Source: Trochalopteron elliotii (Eukaryota; Chordata; Aves; Passeriformes; Leiothrichidae). Taken from it: 64,000 nt of DNA. Within the stretch, counting starts at the first letter, position 1. Each line of letters begins with the position of its first letter. The stretch lies in assembly GCA_024734555.1 (NCBI GenBank), contig JANPWX010020150.1, positions 124,001 to 188,000 on the forward strand. The letters run 5' to 3'. The notes below the pieces were generated by a model. That model saw only the letters and a list, made by a program, of their open reading frames with translations. It was not told the DNA's origin and ran no database searches. The position numbers and the translations under genes were made by a program. Of this stretch, positions 24,517 through 46,905 are shown piece after piece.

Positions 24517-25325
24517 ACAAGAATCATTTAGCCCAGCTGCTTCACTTCAGGGCTGACGCGAACGTAAAGCAGGTCGTTAAGGGCTCTGTCCAAATGCCCC
24601 TTCCACACTGACAGGCTCAGGGCATCATCAGGCTTGACCACCCTCTCTATAAAGAAATGCTTCCTAACGGCGAGTCTGAACCGCCCCTGGCCCACCTTTG
24701 AACCATTCCCACACATCCTACCACTAGATCCCAGGGAGAAGAGATCAGCACTTCCCTCTCCACATCCCCTCCTAAGGAAGCTGTAAACAGCAAGGAGGTT
24801 GCCCCTCAGCCTCCTTTTCTCCAAACTAGACAAGCCCAAAGCCCTTAGCACCTCCTCACAGGCCATGGTATCCAGTCCTTCCACCAGCTGTCTTGCCCTT
24901 CTTCCAGGACCTTCCCATTGTTCTGAAATGGTGGAGCCCAGACTTGCACCCAGCAGTCAAGGGGATGCCTTGCCCTAATGCTGGACATGGAGGGATGGTC
25001 ACCTCTTTGGACAGCTGGGGATGTCAAGTTTGGTGCACCCAGGATGGGGTTTGCTGCCCTCCTGGGTGCCAGGGCACATTGCTGGCTGCCACACAGCCTG
25101 CTGCCAACCAGCACCCCCAGAGCAACTCTGCAACCCCAGAGCTGCCCCTTTTCCTGTTTAGACTTGTGTCTGGCATTTCTCTATCCCAGGTGCAGAATCT
25201 GGCATTTTGACTTGTCATTTTCATGTCACTGGTGATTGCTCAGTGCTCCACAGTATCTACGATCTCTCTCTCTCTCTGCAAGGGCTCTGTTCCTTCAAGA
25301 GAGTCAACAGCACCTTCCAGTGTTG
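24517..25325 (-). mobile_element. CR1 fragment, 3' half
   Basis: Minus-strand CR1 with recognisable C-terminal ORF2 relics: F-I-E-R-V-V-K near 24640-24655 and L-G-L-S-S-L-E-K-R-R-L-R-G near 24800-24835. Further upstream in the element is non-coding-looking CR1 sequence to about 25325, including a CT dinucleotide run at 25263-25277. Old and frame-disrupted. Confidence 0.75.
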
Positions 25326-25558
25326 TACAGCAAAAGTCAGACAATTTTCCATACAAATGATAACCATTTTTTATTTTACCGAATTGTTTTCCAGAGACAA
25401 AAACTTTTTTTTTAAATCCATGATAGGTACACTTTACAGAAACCGAAGGAACTAAACCACCTATTATTAGCTGCTTGCTGACTTTTGTGATCAACATGCA
25501 TAAGGATTTTGGTTGTGTTGATACACTGGTCTGCAAGCTTTATATCACAGAAAAGCAG

Positions 25559-26012
25559 AATGATTTAGTTTGGAAGGGATCTTTAAAGATCATCTAATCA
25601 ACCCTCATGCTATGGGCAGGGTCATGTCCATGGACCAGGTTGCTGGAAACAAAAAGCTTCAACCTGGCCTTCAGCACTTACAGGTCCCCATTGGGCATCC
25701 ACAACTCCTGTAGGGAACTTATGCCAGCGCCTCACCACCTTCACTGTAGAAAAATTCTTCCCTATGTCCAGTGTAAATCTACCCTCTTTCTGTTTAAAAC
25801 TCTTGCCCTTTGCCCTGTCACTAATTCTTGGTAAAAATTCTCCCTCTGTCTGATAAGGCCCCTTAAATACTTAAGTACTGCAATGCGCTCTCACCAAGGC
25901 CCTCTCTTCTTCAGGATGACCAATCTCAGCTCTTTCAGCTTTTCCTCAAGAAGAAATTATTCCAGCCCACTGATCATTTTTGTGGCCCACATTTAGACTG
26001 AATTGGGTCCAT
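25559..26012 (-). mobile_element. outer CR1, 3' segment (split by insertions)
   Basis: CR1 on the minus strand starting with the 3' block AGTTTGGAAGGGATCTTTAA and running through typical CR1 text to about 26012, where a second CR1 tail begins. Its sequence resumes at about 26913-27140 after the nested insertions. Confidence 0.75.
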
Positions 26013-26256
26013 GTTGCAGAATCACAGAGTCAGAATCACAGAATTGATTAGGTTGGAAAAGACCTTTAAGATCATCAAGTCCAACCTATGACCAAACATC
26101 ACCACGTCTACTTGACAATGGCACTGAGTGCCACATCCAGTGTTTTCTTATACACCTCCAGGGACAGTGACTCCACCACCTCACTGGGCAGCACATTCCA
26201 ACGCTCAGTCAGCCTTTCTGTGAAGAGATGTCCAACCTAAATGTCCACTGGCACAG
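26013..26256 (-). mobile_element. inner CR1 inserted in outer CR1
   Basis: A fresh CR1 3' tail (GCAGAATCACAGAGTCAGAA at 26015) interrupts the older CR1. The sequence then follows the standard CR1 3' region up to GGCACAG at 26250-26256, where the LTR is inserted; a few bases of it continue after 26903. Confidence 0.75.
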
Positions 26257-26898
26257 TGTCACCCAGGGGTGACATCATGTTTGTATCCCAATCATCTCTT
26301 GGTTCTGGGAGCTGGGGGAGGGGAGAGGCACACAGTTTGTTTTTAGAAACTGTCCTCCGCTGGCTGGCCTTGAGAGTTGAATTCAGCAACACACGGAGAG
26401 GTTTTTTTCAGTAGTAAGTTAGTTAGTGTCTAGCTAGCAGGGGGGAGAAGCTTTGCTTTCTTTTTTTTCCTTTTCCTCCTGTTTTTTTTTTTCTTTTTTT
26501 CTTTTTTTTCTCTCCTGTTTTTTTTTTTCCTTTTTTTTGCCTTCCCTTGGAACTGTTAAAAATCTCTCTGGACTGAGGGCCTGGGGGAGCGCCGTTGGGG
26601 CTGCATCTGGAACCCACCAAGATCTGCACAGCAACGCTTCCCAGCACCAGAGGAACTGACACAGAGCAACCACCTACAGGACGGACTTCTTTCCTAAACC
26701 TGTCATCTCTCCAGAGCAGCACGAAGTTCTTATCATCGGGTATTGTTCAATTTATTGTGCCAGGGAGTGCTTTCCTGTTTAATAAACAGGGTTCTTTCTA
26801 CTTCTCTCTGAGGAGGTTTCTTTTTTCGAACCGGTTGGGGGAAGGGGAGGGCGTGCCCCTTAGGAGGTTTCCTCCCAGATTTGCCCTAAACCACTACA
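26257..26898 (+). mobile_element. solo LTR with 5-bp target-site duplication
   Basis: A 642-bp block starting TGTCACCC and ending CCACTACA, flanked on both sides by the same 5-bp target duplication CACAG (26252-26256 and 26899-26903). It carries an AATAAA polyadenylation signal at 26781-26786 and a long pyrimidine tract (26459-26542). No internal retroviral sequence is present, so it is a recombined solo LTR. A 5-bp duplication and TG...CA ends fit ERVL-type elements. It is inserted into the inner CR1, so it is the youngest element of this stack. Confidence 0.85.
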
Positions 26899-26903
26899 CA
26901 CAG

Positions 26904-27141
26904 CTAAAGACTGTCTTCTTGTCTTTCCTGAACTGAAGACGCCACAGCTGGATGCAGAAATCCAGGTGGGGTCTCACAAGCATGGAGTAGAAAAGTGCAA
27001 TCATGCCCCTTCACCAGCTGGACACCCTGCTCTTTATGGTCAAGTCCAATTTTTCACATACCAGTATCCCAAATTTCTTCTCCACTTTATCCATTTACCA
27101 CCCAGACTGTACAGATGCTGTGGATTTCCCAGACCTAGGTG
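26904..27141 (-). mobile_element. continuation of the nested CR1 copies
   Basis: A few bases of the inner CR1 (26904 to about 26912) are followed by the resumed outer CR1, recognised by CCAGGTGGGGTCTCACAAGC near 26963 and neighbouring CR1 text in the expected order, running out near 27141. Confidence 0.65.
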
Positions 27142-27482
27142 CTAAGGCAAAAAATCAAACCTAGAAAAATGATACATCTAAATCAAAAGACCACACCTGT
27201 GGAAACAAAGCCTAAGAAATTTTTTAAAGGAAGCACGTAGAGAATTTTATCAAAGTATGACAGCAGTTAAACAGCATTAGTTCACACATGCAACACCCAA
27301 GATTTCTGAGATATGGGCAAAAATATCTAGAGCTATTCATGGTTCATGTGCAGATGAACCTCTCTGTCTTTTTGAGAAGGAGAGTTTTGTCATAGACAGT
27401 TTTGTGGAATCAAAGAATTATAGCTTTCTGTGTGTAAAAAATTAGTTGCCAGTTGCAGCTCTGATCCAGAATATAACAGGAA
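27142..27482. other. intergenic, nothing recognised
   Basis: AT-rich spacer between repeats; no feature identified. Confidence 0.4.
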
Positions 27483-27488
27483 AGAGGG

Positions 27489-27920
27489 TGCTGTTTCTTT
27501 CATGGCGGGGGTGCTAATGCCAGCTAGCAGTTCCCCAGACCACAGAAACAGTTTGTGTGGGTCCTCAGCTCAGCTGGCTGTGCGTGGGTTCAGGCTTGGA
27601 AGAAGGAAGCGTGCTCTCTTGGGTTAATAAGGATGTTTATTCAGTGCAGCCATGTGGAAGAGGCTTTGCCAGAGCCCCTTCTCAGCATGGGGGAAGCATG
27701 GAGAGAGAGTGAATGTGGGTGTCGTGTCTCCTTTTCCCAGCTCGGGGCCTGGGCGGGGAAACGCTCTGACCCAATGGGGAAGGGAAGGGGGTGGGGTTAC
27801 ATCAGGAGGAACCACAGGGGTCATCAGGGGTAGGGGGGTGAAAGGGACATATCAAGTACAGACCAAATACAAATACAAATACAAATTCAAATTCAAAAAC
27901 CTGAAACTCGCATCACTACA
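27489..27920 (-). mobile_element. solo LTR with 6-bp target-site duplication
   Basis: A 432-bp block bounded on the plus strand by TGCTGTTTC (27489) and ATCACTACA (27920), flanked by the identical hexamer AGAGGG at 27483-27488 and 27921-27926. Read on the minus strand it begins TGTAGTGATG and has AATAAA (27641-27636) about 147 bp from its 3' end, as expected for an LTR. The U3 end carries a short ACAAAT tandem run (27864-27897). A 6-bp duplication fits ERVK/beta-like elements. No internal genes remain. Confidence 0.82.
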
Positions 27921-27926
27921 AGAGGG

Positions 27927-30764
27927 TAGGGCTTGAGCAGCTGAAATTCTTTTCTGTTATGCACTGAGCAGAATTAAGAGAAAAGTGAGTGTAAGGAAGC
28001 TAAAGAACATACATATCTTCTCAGAGCTAGTAAATCTATGTCCAAACTTCACAAAAATTCTTAAAACTTTCTTGACAAATCAGTGGTTTGTTTTCCTGCT
28101 TACAAACAATTAAATTCAGTCAAGTCTCTACATAATTCCTTTGGATTTCAGAGTTTGGAGGGTATTTTGGAATTCCAGAGCAAACAGTGCTAAACTTCAT
28201 GATCAATGGAGAAGAAGTCTAGCACTTACTGTTTCCTATTTTCAGGGAACAATTTTGTCTTCTTTAACTTCCTTAATTCACAAGGCTTTTAGACATAACT
28301 GCAGGGTAGTAGTAAAATAACAGTTTGCTGTGAGGTTGTGGATATGGGATGTGATAGAGGATGAACACTCCCACTGAAATCGAGGGTGTCTTCTTCTGTG
28401 AAGACAGCTGTGTAAAAGGCTTTCAGGTACTGCTGCTGTAACTATATTTTTCACTGCATTGTCTGAACTCTGTATCTTAGATTTGCTTTGAAAATGTCTA
28501 GTCAACTACAACTACTTTGATGAAATCTCTGCTGTGGTTAATTTCTCTTCCTTTGTGTACTCCCCTGCTCTCCCACACGTGTATTTTTAGTTCTGTCCAT
28601 CCTGTCCTTCTTCTGTGACTTCCAATTATTTGCTATCATCTGTTAACAATTTGCAAGTATCTGCTTTATGTCAAGGCATGGGAAAACAAAATTAGGAAAA
28701 CAAAACTGGGAAAACAGTCTTCCCCAAAAATTATTCCACTGGCAGCCAGAATTTTCTCATGTAACTGAAATAAGATACTTCTGTAAAAAATCACTGGCAG
28801 ACAGACTGAAAAACACTACTCTGATGGTATAACGTAAGTATCCCTGTAATGAAAGCTCCATCTGTCATAAAAATACCCAGTGACATAAAGGAGGGATTTT
28901 GTTTCCCTGGAAATGCTGGTAGCTTGTTATGCCAGAAGTTCAAGGATTTCTGGAGTCCAGAAAATGATTTTTACCAACTGCCTACAGGTGGCACAGAGAG
29001 ACTGAGTTGGACCTCAGAGATATACAGATGTCATGATCTGGGCAGCTGTTACAATTTAGCCTGAAAATGTAAAGCTATTACTGGTTTTCCTTTAATACTC
29101 AGGGAAATGTCAATTTTCATTTAATTGGTGGTTGGAGAACATGACAGTCTCCTGATATTTTAATCACTTGAGATAAATAATATGGAAAAGGTAACACAGA
29201 AGTTTCCAAAAGAGATCTGCCTTTTGCTAATGTATGAGGGCTCCAAGAATGCTAAAAGATAACACTCTTTTCTGAATTTCTGTTAGTTTACATATCTTCC
29301 AGGAGTTTTCACACAGTCTCAGAAGCACAGATATGTAACTTCTCTTCTAGTTGAACTTAATTTCTTTTCCTATTTATGTGTATCTTGAGGGATGTTTACA
29401 CCATCTGTGATGAATGCTTTTTATACTACTAAAATTACAAACTCCAAACACAGCTCAAAAGAACCACTGGGACAACAGAAATGTTTTTCAAATAGTTAAA
29501 ATTCTGTATTTGAATATTATCAACTTGTGACTGCAACAAAGTATTGCCACTGCTCCTAACAGACCTTTTACTGAGTTTCCAAGGCATCAGAGCAGAAGCT
29601 TGTCAGATTTGCACTGGCTGAATGTTCCTTCATCTGCTTGCAGCTTTGGTTTGCTTCCTTTAATTGTGAGAGCAGTTTTGACAGGTTTTCTATGGCTAAT
29701 TTATTTTCTTGTATTAATCATTTCTTTTCTTCAACACAGACCTGGAGCTGGACACAACTGGTTTAGCAGAAAAGACAAAGAAACTATCTAATATATATGG
29801 AAGGTACTATATATAGTAAACTCAGATATAATGTAGAGCTACAGACTAATGAAGAAAAAGCAAGGTCTAAAATTGTGTTAGCAAGCATACAAAAATAATT
29901 CCTAGTGAACCCTAGAGGGATGAAGAAGAAGCTGTCAACAGAAGCATGGAATTCTTCCTGGTGAGGGACTCCAGATGCTGATGACTTGCCATAACCCCAC
30001 ACCCCTCACCTGAGTGAGACCATGCCTAGGCAAGGAGGGGAGAGGGGTAAACACAACACCAGGAGAATGGGAAAAACTAAGAAGTGTGTGTGGAGCAATT
30101 AATTATTTATATAATAAATAATAAAACTTAGTAATGTAGCATAACCTTTCTGTAACAATTACATCTGAATTAATAATTCTTGAATGAGACTGTCAGGATT
30201 TCAGCTATGTTAATAGATTTTTCTCTTTATAAATAAGGTGTGTTTCATCTTTGTCATAAATAAGGTTTTGAGTGTAACAAGCTTGGTGTACAGGCAATAA
30301 ATTTCTGTCTGAAGAATACACATTTCCTAGGAAACTTGGAATTTTTGAACAACCCATGCTATGTGTAAATGTTAATTTGCTGTAATCAGCCATCCGGGAG
30401 GAATAATTCATTAGGCTTTTTAATAAAGGTAGGAGTGAGACCACAAAAATGATAGTGTTACTCCCTCTTTGCAATAAAACACTATTTAAGTCTAAATAAA
30501 GAATCACAGGTCTACCTTTTTGGTAAGTAAAGAGTTATGTCTTTGGTACTTCAAAGGAAACAGTTCAACAGCAACATTTCATTCTACATATTTCAACCTA
30601 TATCTAATAAAAAAAATCTCTTCCTCAAATGTTCTTGATGGTATGTACATTTTTAAGAGAGAATTTTCAGCTGTGTTGTGTATATATGTTAGCCTTTATT
30701 GGATAAGTATTTCATGCATTTTTTAAAAAAATGTGATTAATGGGGTATCTTTTTTTGACAAATA
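27927..30764. other. intergenic, nothing recognised
   Basis: About 2.8 kb of AT-rich sequence between RCL1 and AK3. Short open frames here have no recognisable product. No repeat family could be named. Confidence 0.45.
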
Positions 30765-31740
30765 CAGCATCACAGCCTTATCCAGGTTAGAATTCAGATC
30801 TGTAGCCCACGCTGTGGACTAAAGCAAGGTCAGACTGGGTTGCTCAGGGCTTTATCCAATTGGGTCTTAAAAATCTCAGGGAGCTGAGTCTACTAATACT
30901 TAGATTCCACTGCCTGACTTATTGAGTCCTCAACTCATCTTAGTAAGGACCCTGTCCCTGCCTTCTCAGTAACCTTCTCATGGGTGTTAGAAGGCTGCTG
31001 TTACATACTCCTGAACCCTTCTCTCCAGTCTGAACAAGCATGGTTCCGTCTGTCTGTGGTAGTGTCTCTTCTCCCCCTGATCATCTTGGTCACTTCCTGC
31101 TAAACCTGCCCCAACTGATAAACTGAAGGGGCCAGTACTGGCCACACTACACAGATGTGGCTCAAGAAGTGCCTAATACAAAAGGGATAACTGTTTTCCC
31201 TGAGGTAGTGGCTACCTTCCTGTTAAAATGGCTCAGGATATTACTGGCCACATGCTGGATGGTGCTTAGCTGGTTGTAGACCAGTTCTTCACAGTCTTTT
31301 TCAGCAGAGCTTTTGTCTTGTTGGTCAGGCCCCAGCCTGCACTGTTGGAAGCATTTAGTGTGTCCTGGGTGCAGAACTTTGTACCTGCCTTTGCTGAATT
31401 TTGTCAGGGTCCTTCTTGGCCCCTCTCCCCACCTGTTCTTGCAGAACTCAACCAGCTGCCGCTAAGCCAATGTGCTCAGGATGGTTTGGTGTTCTCACAA
31501 AATCGATGAGGGTGCACTCTCTTCTTCTAGGGTTCTTCACAGGCACTAGACAAAACAAGGATCCAGGACAGGCCCTGGAAAAACATGCTAGTTAACAGCT
31601 TTTGGTCAGGTACAAAGCACTAAGCACTACTCTTTGATTCCAGCCAGATTTTCACCCGTCTAATCGTCCACACCTCCACCAAATGAGGTACAAAAATGAT
31701 GCGAGAGGCTTTGTCAGACAGTATACTACAACATAGTATA
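30765..31740 (-). mobile_element. old CR1 fragment
   Basis: Diverged CR1-like sequence on the minus strand. It begins with a decayed tail (ACAGCATCACAGCCTTATCC at 30766) and shows blocks in CR1 order, such as GGTGCAGAACTTTGTACCTG near 31369 and GTCAGGCCCCAGCC near 31324. It is heavily mutated and its limits are approximate. Confidence 0.55.
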
Positions 31741-33867
31741 CCTGCCAGTCAGCATACTATGACTTCTTCCTCATGTAAGTAAACACTTCATTTTGACACC
31801 AAGTTTTTTGATTCCCACTTGGGAAGTAGCTACCCAACAGTACTAAAGGAATTCTGTATCAAACTCAGAAGAAAGGATTTAGACTTACAGGGAGCCTACC
31901 TGAGAAAAACTCTTTTGACAGTTTAAGGCTTAAAAAGCCTCTTCAAAGTATTTCTTATGTTTGAAAAAATGCTGAGTAATATGAAAGATTATTTATTGGT
32001 ATCAACATTTGATTTTGTTTGAAACAAGATTTTGATTACTGTTCAGTCATCATGAGGGTTACTTCTATACTCACTAAGGAGGAGTTAAGTTTTTAATTTA
32101 TAACTGTAGGCTACATGTGTGGAAAAGATTAATCAGAATAAAGTGCAAATTATGTTACATAAACATTGACTACTTTGTTAAGACATGAATAATTAAGTCT
32201 GAATGAAGATGATAAAATATCATTTTACAAACATCATAATGAGGACTGCCAAAAAAACCCCAAAAAACACTTGCATGTCTTTAAATGCAGAATAACTGTG
32301 TAAAGATTTGTATACAAACTAGCGAACTATTGACCAATTTCTCCCATTATTTCCTTTTCCCCTTCTGAGTACGTCACAATTAATCACAAAACTGCTAGAG
32401 GGAGATTTGGAGTTCAGGAAACATAGCGAAGGAAAGGGGAACAATAATTTCTTTTACTACCTATTTTCTGTAATCTAACTTTGCACTTGTGTTCTGCAAA
32501 GGCCATAGGTTAGTAAGAGCCTGTGTGTGTAGGAGAACTGCCTTCTATCCTTTTCCACCCCTTTCTCATGAATCTATCATGAAGTTCAGAGAGGTTTCTA
32601 AATAGTCCTTAACAAAGGGATTGTCTTAGCATTCTTGTCTGGAGTTTGGAGCTAATTAAAAGGCCTGTAGAGGAGCTGAACCTCGGGCTTCCTTTTTAAG
32701 AGGAAGATAAATTATTGCTGCTTTTTATACATGGTGGCATTGGAGATTAGAGTTAATAAGCTCTCTGACAAGTCTAGTTATTTGCTGGATATGTATTTCT
32801 TACAATACCTTCCAGTTTTCCATATATTTGCTTTAGAAAATTTATCAACACATTTTGTGGACTTCTGCCATTCAGAAGTCTCTGAAGTGTGGAGCTTAAA
32901 ACAAACACTGTAGCTTCTAACATGTAAATGGCTTTTGTTGCCAAATTTTGTTTAAGACTGTGGTACTTTGGCAGACTGAGGTGTTGCCCTGGGAATGCTG
33001 CTAAAGCCCTGAATGATTCACTCTTCCTGTCCCAGTACAATCTGGAGTAGAGGTATTACTAGGTTCATTTATGAAGGTTCACATTTCTCAATGTGATGAG
33101 ACATGCTCATAGCAAGCTCTATGAGCTAAGCCAGTGCCTTCTTACTTAATTGTTAAGGCAATAAATTTTGTCAGTTGGAGAGTTTTGGGGCTATACTACC
33201 ATTTCCTTACTGTTCTGTAGTACCAAACAGCCATTTGAATATTTTCTTGTGGCTTTACTTGTTTCAATGTAAAACTATTGAAATGAAGCAATGTTTTAAA
33301 ACAGGAAGCTGTGTTTCATTAATGTTTTGATTCTAGCTCTGCTTTCTGCTCACTTTTTCACAGTGACCTTTCTGGTACAGTGGTTGAGATCCATCAGCAT
33401 CTCCAGAGCCTTTAGCAGGAAGGTGCATTTCTCCTGCAGTGAACATGATTGTGAACATGACTCAGGAAATGGTACAATCTAATGTTTTGGCCAAAACATT
33501 GTGTTCTGCTGTAGCTAAGAATCACCAAATCATATCTGTGGGAAAGGACATCTTGGTGTTTGGAAGAACACTACTCAGAACAAGGAGGACCTGCATGCAG
33601 CTGTTCACATTTAAGTATGATAAACAAAACTCAGGCACAGCTCATTAAAAATGCATCTGACTGCTGCTAGACAGTGGGAGCTTATTTGTGAGAAACCAGC
33701 AAGAGCAGGGCTGCTGCATGGGGGTGAATGGGCTCAGCAAAGTCAGCCACAGCCTCAGGACACCTGAGCGGGGCAGTGACAGCAATGGGATGTGTCAGCA
33801 TCCAAGCAGTCATCAGGTGACAGCCAGGTAAAGGAGCCACGTCCCAGCTCAGTTTGGGAAATCCTCA
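31741..33867. other. intergenic, nothing recognised
   Basis: AT-rich spacer upstream of AK3. The part from about 33650 is richer in G and may be further repeat remnant, but I cannot classify it. Confidence 0.4.
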
Positions 33868-34027
33868 TGACAGTTCAGGGAAGTGGTGGAGTCACCATTT
33901 CTGCGGATATTTAAAAGGTGGACTTGTGTCAGTTTGTGTCAGTTTGGGGCATGGCAAAGCTGGATTACTTGTTGGGCTCGGTGACCCTTAAGGTCTTTTC
34001 CAAACCAAACGACTCTTCGATTCTATG
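33868..34027 (+). mobile_element. CR1 3'-end fragment upstream of AK3
   Basis: Plus-strand CR1 tail: GTGGTGGAGTCACCATTTCT near 33883, GGTGACCCTTAAGGTCTTTT near 33981, then GATTCTATGAC at the end. It lies about 375 bp upstream of the AK3 start codon, at the edge of the GC-rich promoter. Confidence 0.85.
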
Positions 34028-34209
34028 ACTGAGAGGGGGCAGGGGCTGACGGCTTAAGGAGCAGCCAGAATGGGCCTCCTGGGCAGAGGGGTACGGGGAA
34101 GCTGCTCAGGGCAGGTTTGAACGGTGATGCCTATTTGCGGTCTGATGCGACGTTCTGAGATGCAATTTGCTTTAGTTATCTTTTCATTATGGTTATCCTC
34201 CCTTCCCCC

Positions 34210-44179
<9,970 letters not shown>

Positions 44180-45620
44180 AAATAGGTCAAACTTCTGCTC
44201 ATCTGTCATTGCTCACTCCTGACACGAGAATCCACAATCAAGGATTTGTCCAAGTAATCTACCAGACTCATCAATAATTGAGGTCCAATGTTGTCATTAA
44301 CTTACATTATGGTAAAATTTTGTTGCCTGTGGTTATCACTTTAATGCTGTATTTTTCTATATTAAATATAACTAATTTAGAAAATACAGTAGGTGTCTTT
44401 AACAAAAGCAGGTACTCTTGTGTCTCTTATTTAGAAAATACATTTGCAGTATTGACTAGTGAAGGAAGCACATTTCAGAATACAGCTTAATTAGAAAGCA
44501 CACTGACTGATTTACCCAGTCAGTAAATGAAGCAATGACAAGGACATGAAAGCACATTTCTTGAACATGTGCCTAGCTGGAGCTAGCCAGAAGCTGTGAA
44601 GAACAATGACCACTGGTCTGCAAAAAGCCATTTCAGACCAGAGCTGGTGTGTATGGAAATTGATCTTATGGAAAGGTTAGCTTCTTGTTTGCTTGCAGAG
44701 ATAAATTACACTTAGTACCAGGGCAAATTATCTAAGCAAGTATTACATTTGCATTTTGGCCCTCAGAACAACAATTTTGCAGGCATGGGAAATGGAGTTC
44801 CAGTGATATGAAACACATTTGGTAAAGCCTCTGTCTTTGTGTGACCCTGTAAGACTTCATCAGTAAAAAGATATCAGATACTGAACAGATTAAGTGTAAT
44901 CTGGTAAACCTGTAGCTAGGTGATCTTGATCAGTGAATATGCCTTTTCTACTATCTTTGAAAACAAGTGCTCACTGATGCCAAGTGACGTAATTTCCAGT
45001 GGTCAAAATATTAACTTTGGCATATTACTGTAGCAATTTTTATTGTAGCAACGGGACTGGGTTTCGTGAGATTCTGGTCTCTGACCAGCTCTTGTGTTTA
45101 TTCACTAGTTAACTGGAAATACAAACCTCCAGTCCACACTTTTTAACAGCCCAGGGAATGCAGACTTTGCTACTTTTCAGTGAATCCTTCCAGCCCTTTT
45201 TTATTGCTTATGAGAGTTGTCATGAGTCAGCAAAATCTGAGGGACAAACAACTCTAAGTAATGTCTGAAGTAGCTGTGTCCTAGTAACGCAGGTTCCAAT
45301 CTCCTTTAGCAGTGACTGTAAACACCTACAGAGCTGGGGTATTGACATACCTTGGACTGCATCTGCACATCCAGTTTTAGCATTATGAACATTGAGACAC
45401 ATTTGAGTGTAAAAAGAGATAGTCATTGTAGAATTTGTGAATATAAACAGCAGCTATGACTACAATCACCTTTCCTTTCATTTAAAGAAAGCTTGCCAAG
45501 AAGGTTGAGCACTTGTACTGTTGTCTTGAGGAAATGTCTACATTTTACAGTGAGAAACCGTGATTAGCTGCTTGTGCTTTTACATTTTGATTTCAATAAA
45601 AAAGAGTGATTTTTTTTTGC
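44180..45620 (+). other. AK3: AK3 3' UTR (inferred)
   Basis: AT-rich sequence after the stop codon with an ATTAAA variant signal at 44361-44366 and a canonical AATAAA at 45595-45600. Either could end the transcript; the second would give a 3' UTR of about 1.4 kb. No transcript evidence is available. Confidence 0.5.
45595..45600 (+). terminator. AK3: candidate polyadenylation signal of AK3
   Basis: AATAAA followed within 20 bp by a T-rich stretch (GATTTTTTTT), the usual downstream element. Confidence 0.45.
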
Positions 45621-46194
45621 CAGCATACATATATTTCAGTGATCCAGAAGGAGCAGGGGGAGACAATCTCCTTATTGACACTTATTTCTACACCATCCAG
45701 TTTTATCCCCTTAGAAACTTAAAAAATAACTTCTACTGTGTAACAGGTTGCTAGATCAACACCTCTACCCCTAAGAATAGCAGTTGCAAGTCACTGTGCT
45801 ACATTGCCCTTACTACCCTTGCATACAATATTCAGTTAAAAAAGAACCTGAAGTTACTTGTTTTCCTTTAAGTTTCCCATAATAATTAACTAATAACTAA
45901 GGAGGAGGCAGTGTTTACTTATCCTTTCCTGAAGTATCTGTCAAACTTAACTAGATGCAGTAGAAATTTGCATTTTTTCTCTCCAATTTACACGTGAGAC
46001 AGAACTGCTCTTTGCTCTTGTATCTTCAGTCTGTTTACAAAAGAAGACTAGAGAGCGGAATTCATAGGGAAAGCTACTTCTATGAGTGGATCTGCTATTG
46101 CATTGGTATTAATACTTTGGTATATTCTGCAGACTTAGATTTCTCTGTATCTTGGCTGTAGGTAAAACTGAAAATTACTGGATTCTATTTCACC

Positions 46195-46905
46195 GAATCA
46201 CAGAATCATTAAGGTTGGAAAAGACTTCCAAAATCACTGAGTTCAACCTCTGACTGTCACCACCCTGCCAAATACCTTACAGCACTAGGTGCCATGTCCA
46301 GTTATTTTTTAAACACTTTGATGGGTAGTGACTCCAACACTTCTGTGGGCAGTCCATTCCAATGCTTGACAACTCTTTCAGTGAAGAAAATCCTCCTGAT
46401 GTCCAGCCTCAACCTCCCCTGGCACAGCTTGATGCCACTTCCTCTTGTCCTGTCACTTCTTAGCTGAGAGAAGAGGCCAAACCTCACCTGGCTACACTCT
46501 CCTTTCAGGCAGTTGTAGAGAGTGATAATGTGCCACTGAGCCTCCTCTTCTCCAGCCCCCTCAGCTCTTCTCACAGGACTTGTGCTCCAGACCCTTCACG
46601 AGTTCCACTGTCCTTCTCTGGACATGCTCCAACAGCTCCATGTTCTTCTTGGAGTAAAGGGCCCAAAACTGAACACAGGATTTGAGGTGTGGCCTCATCA
46701 GTGCTGAGTGACCCTGCCCTGGTCCTGCTGGCCACACTGTTGCTGGTACAGGCCAGGATGCCATTGCCCTTCTTGGCCACCTGGGCAGACCCTGGCTCAT
46801 GTTCAGTCACTGTCACAGCACCCCCAGGTCCTTTTCCTGTGGGCAGCTTTCCAGCACTCTGCCCCAGCCTGTGGAGCTGCCTGGGGTTGTTGTGCCTGAA
46901 TAAAA
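46195..46905 (-). mobile_element. CR1 fragment between AK3 and CDC37L1
   Basis: Minus-strand CR1 with the 3' tail GAATCACAGAATCATTAAGG at 46195 and good C-terminal ORF2 relics: [14 protein letters not shown] near 46350-46391, [10 protein letters not shown] near 46462-46491 and the [11 protein letters not shown] segment near 46645-46677. A stop or frameshift near 46570 divides it. About 710 bp and better preserved than the other copies here. Confidence 0.88.

Noticed and set aside
26423..26722. Minus-strand frame with a Lys-rich low-complexity protein
   Set aside because: It is the translation of the pyrimidine tract inside the solo LTR.
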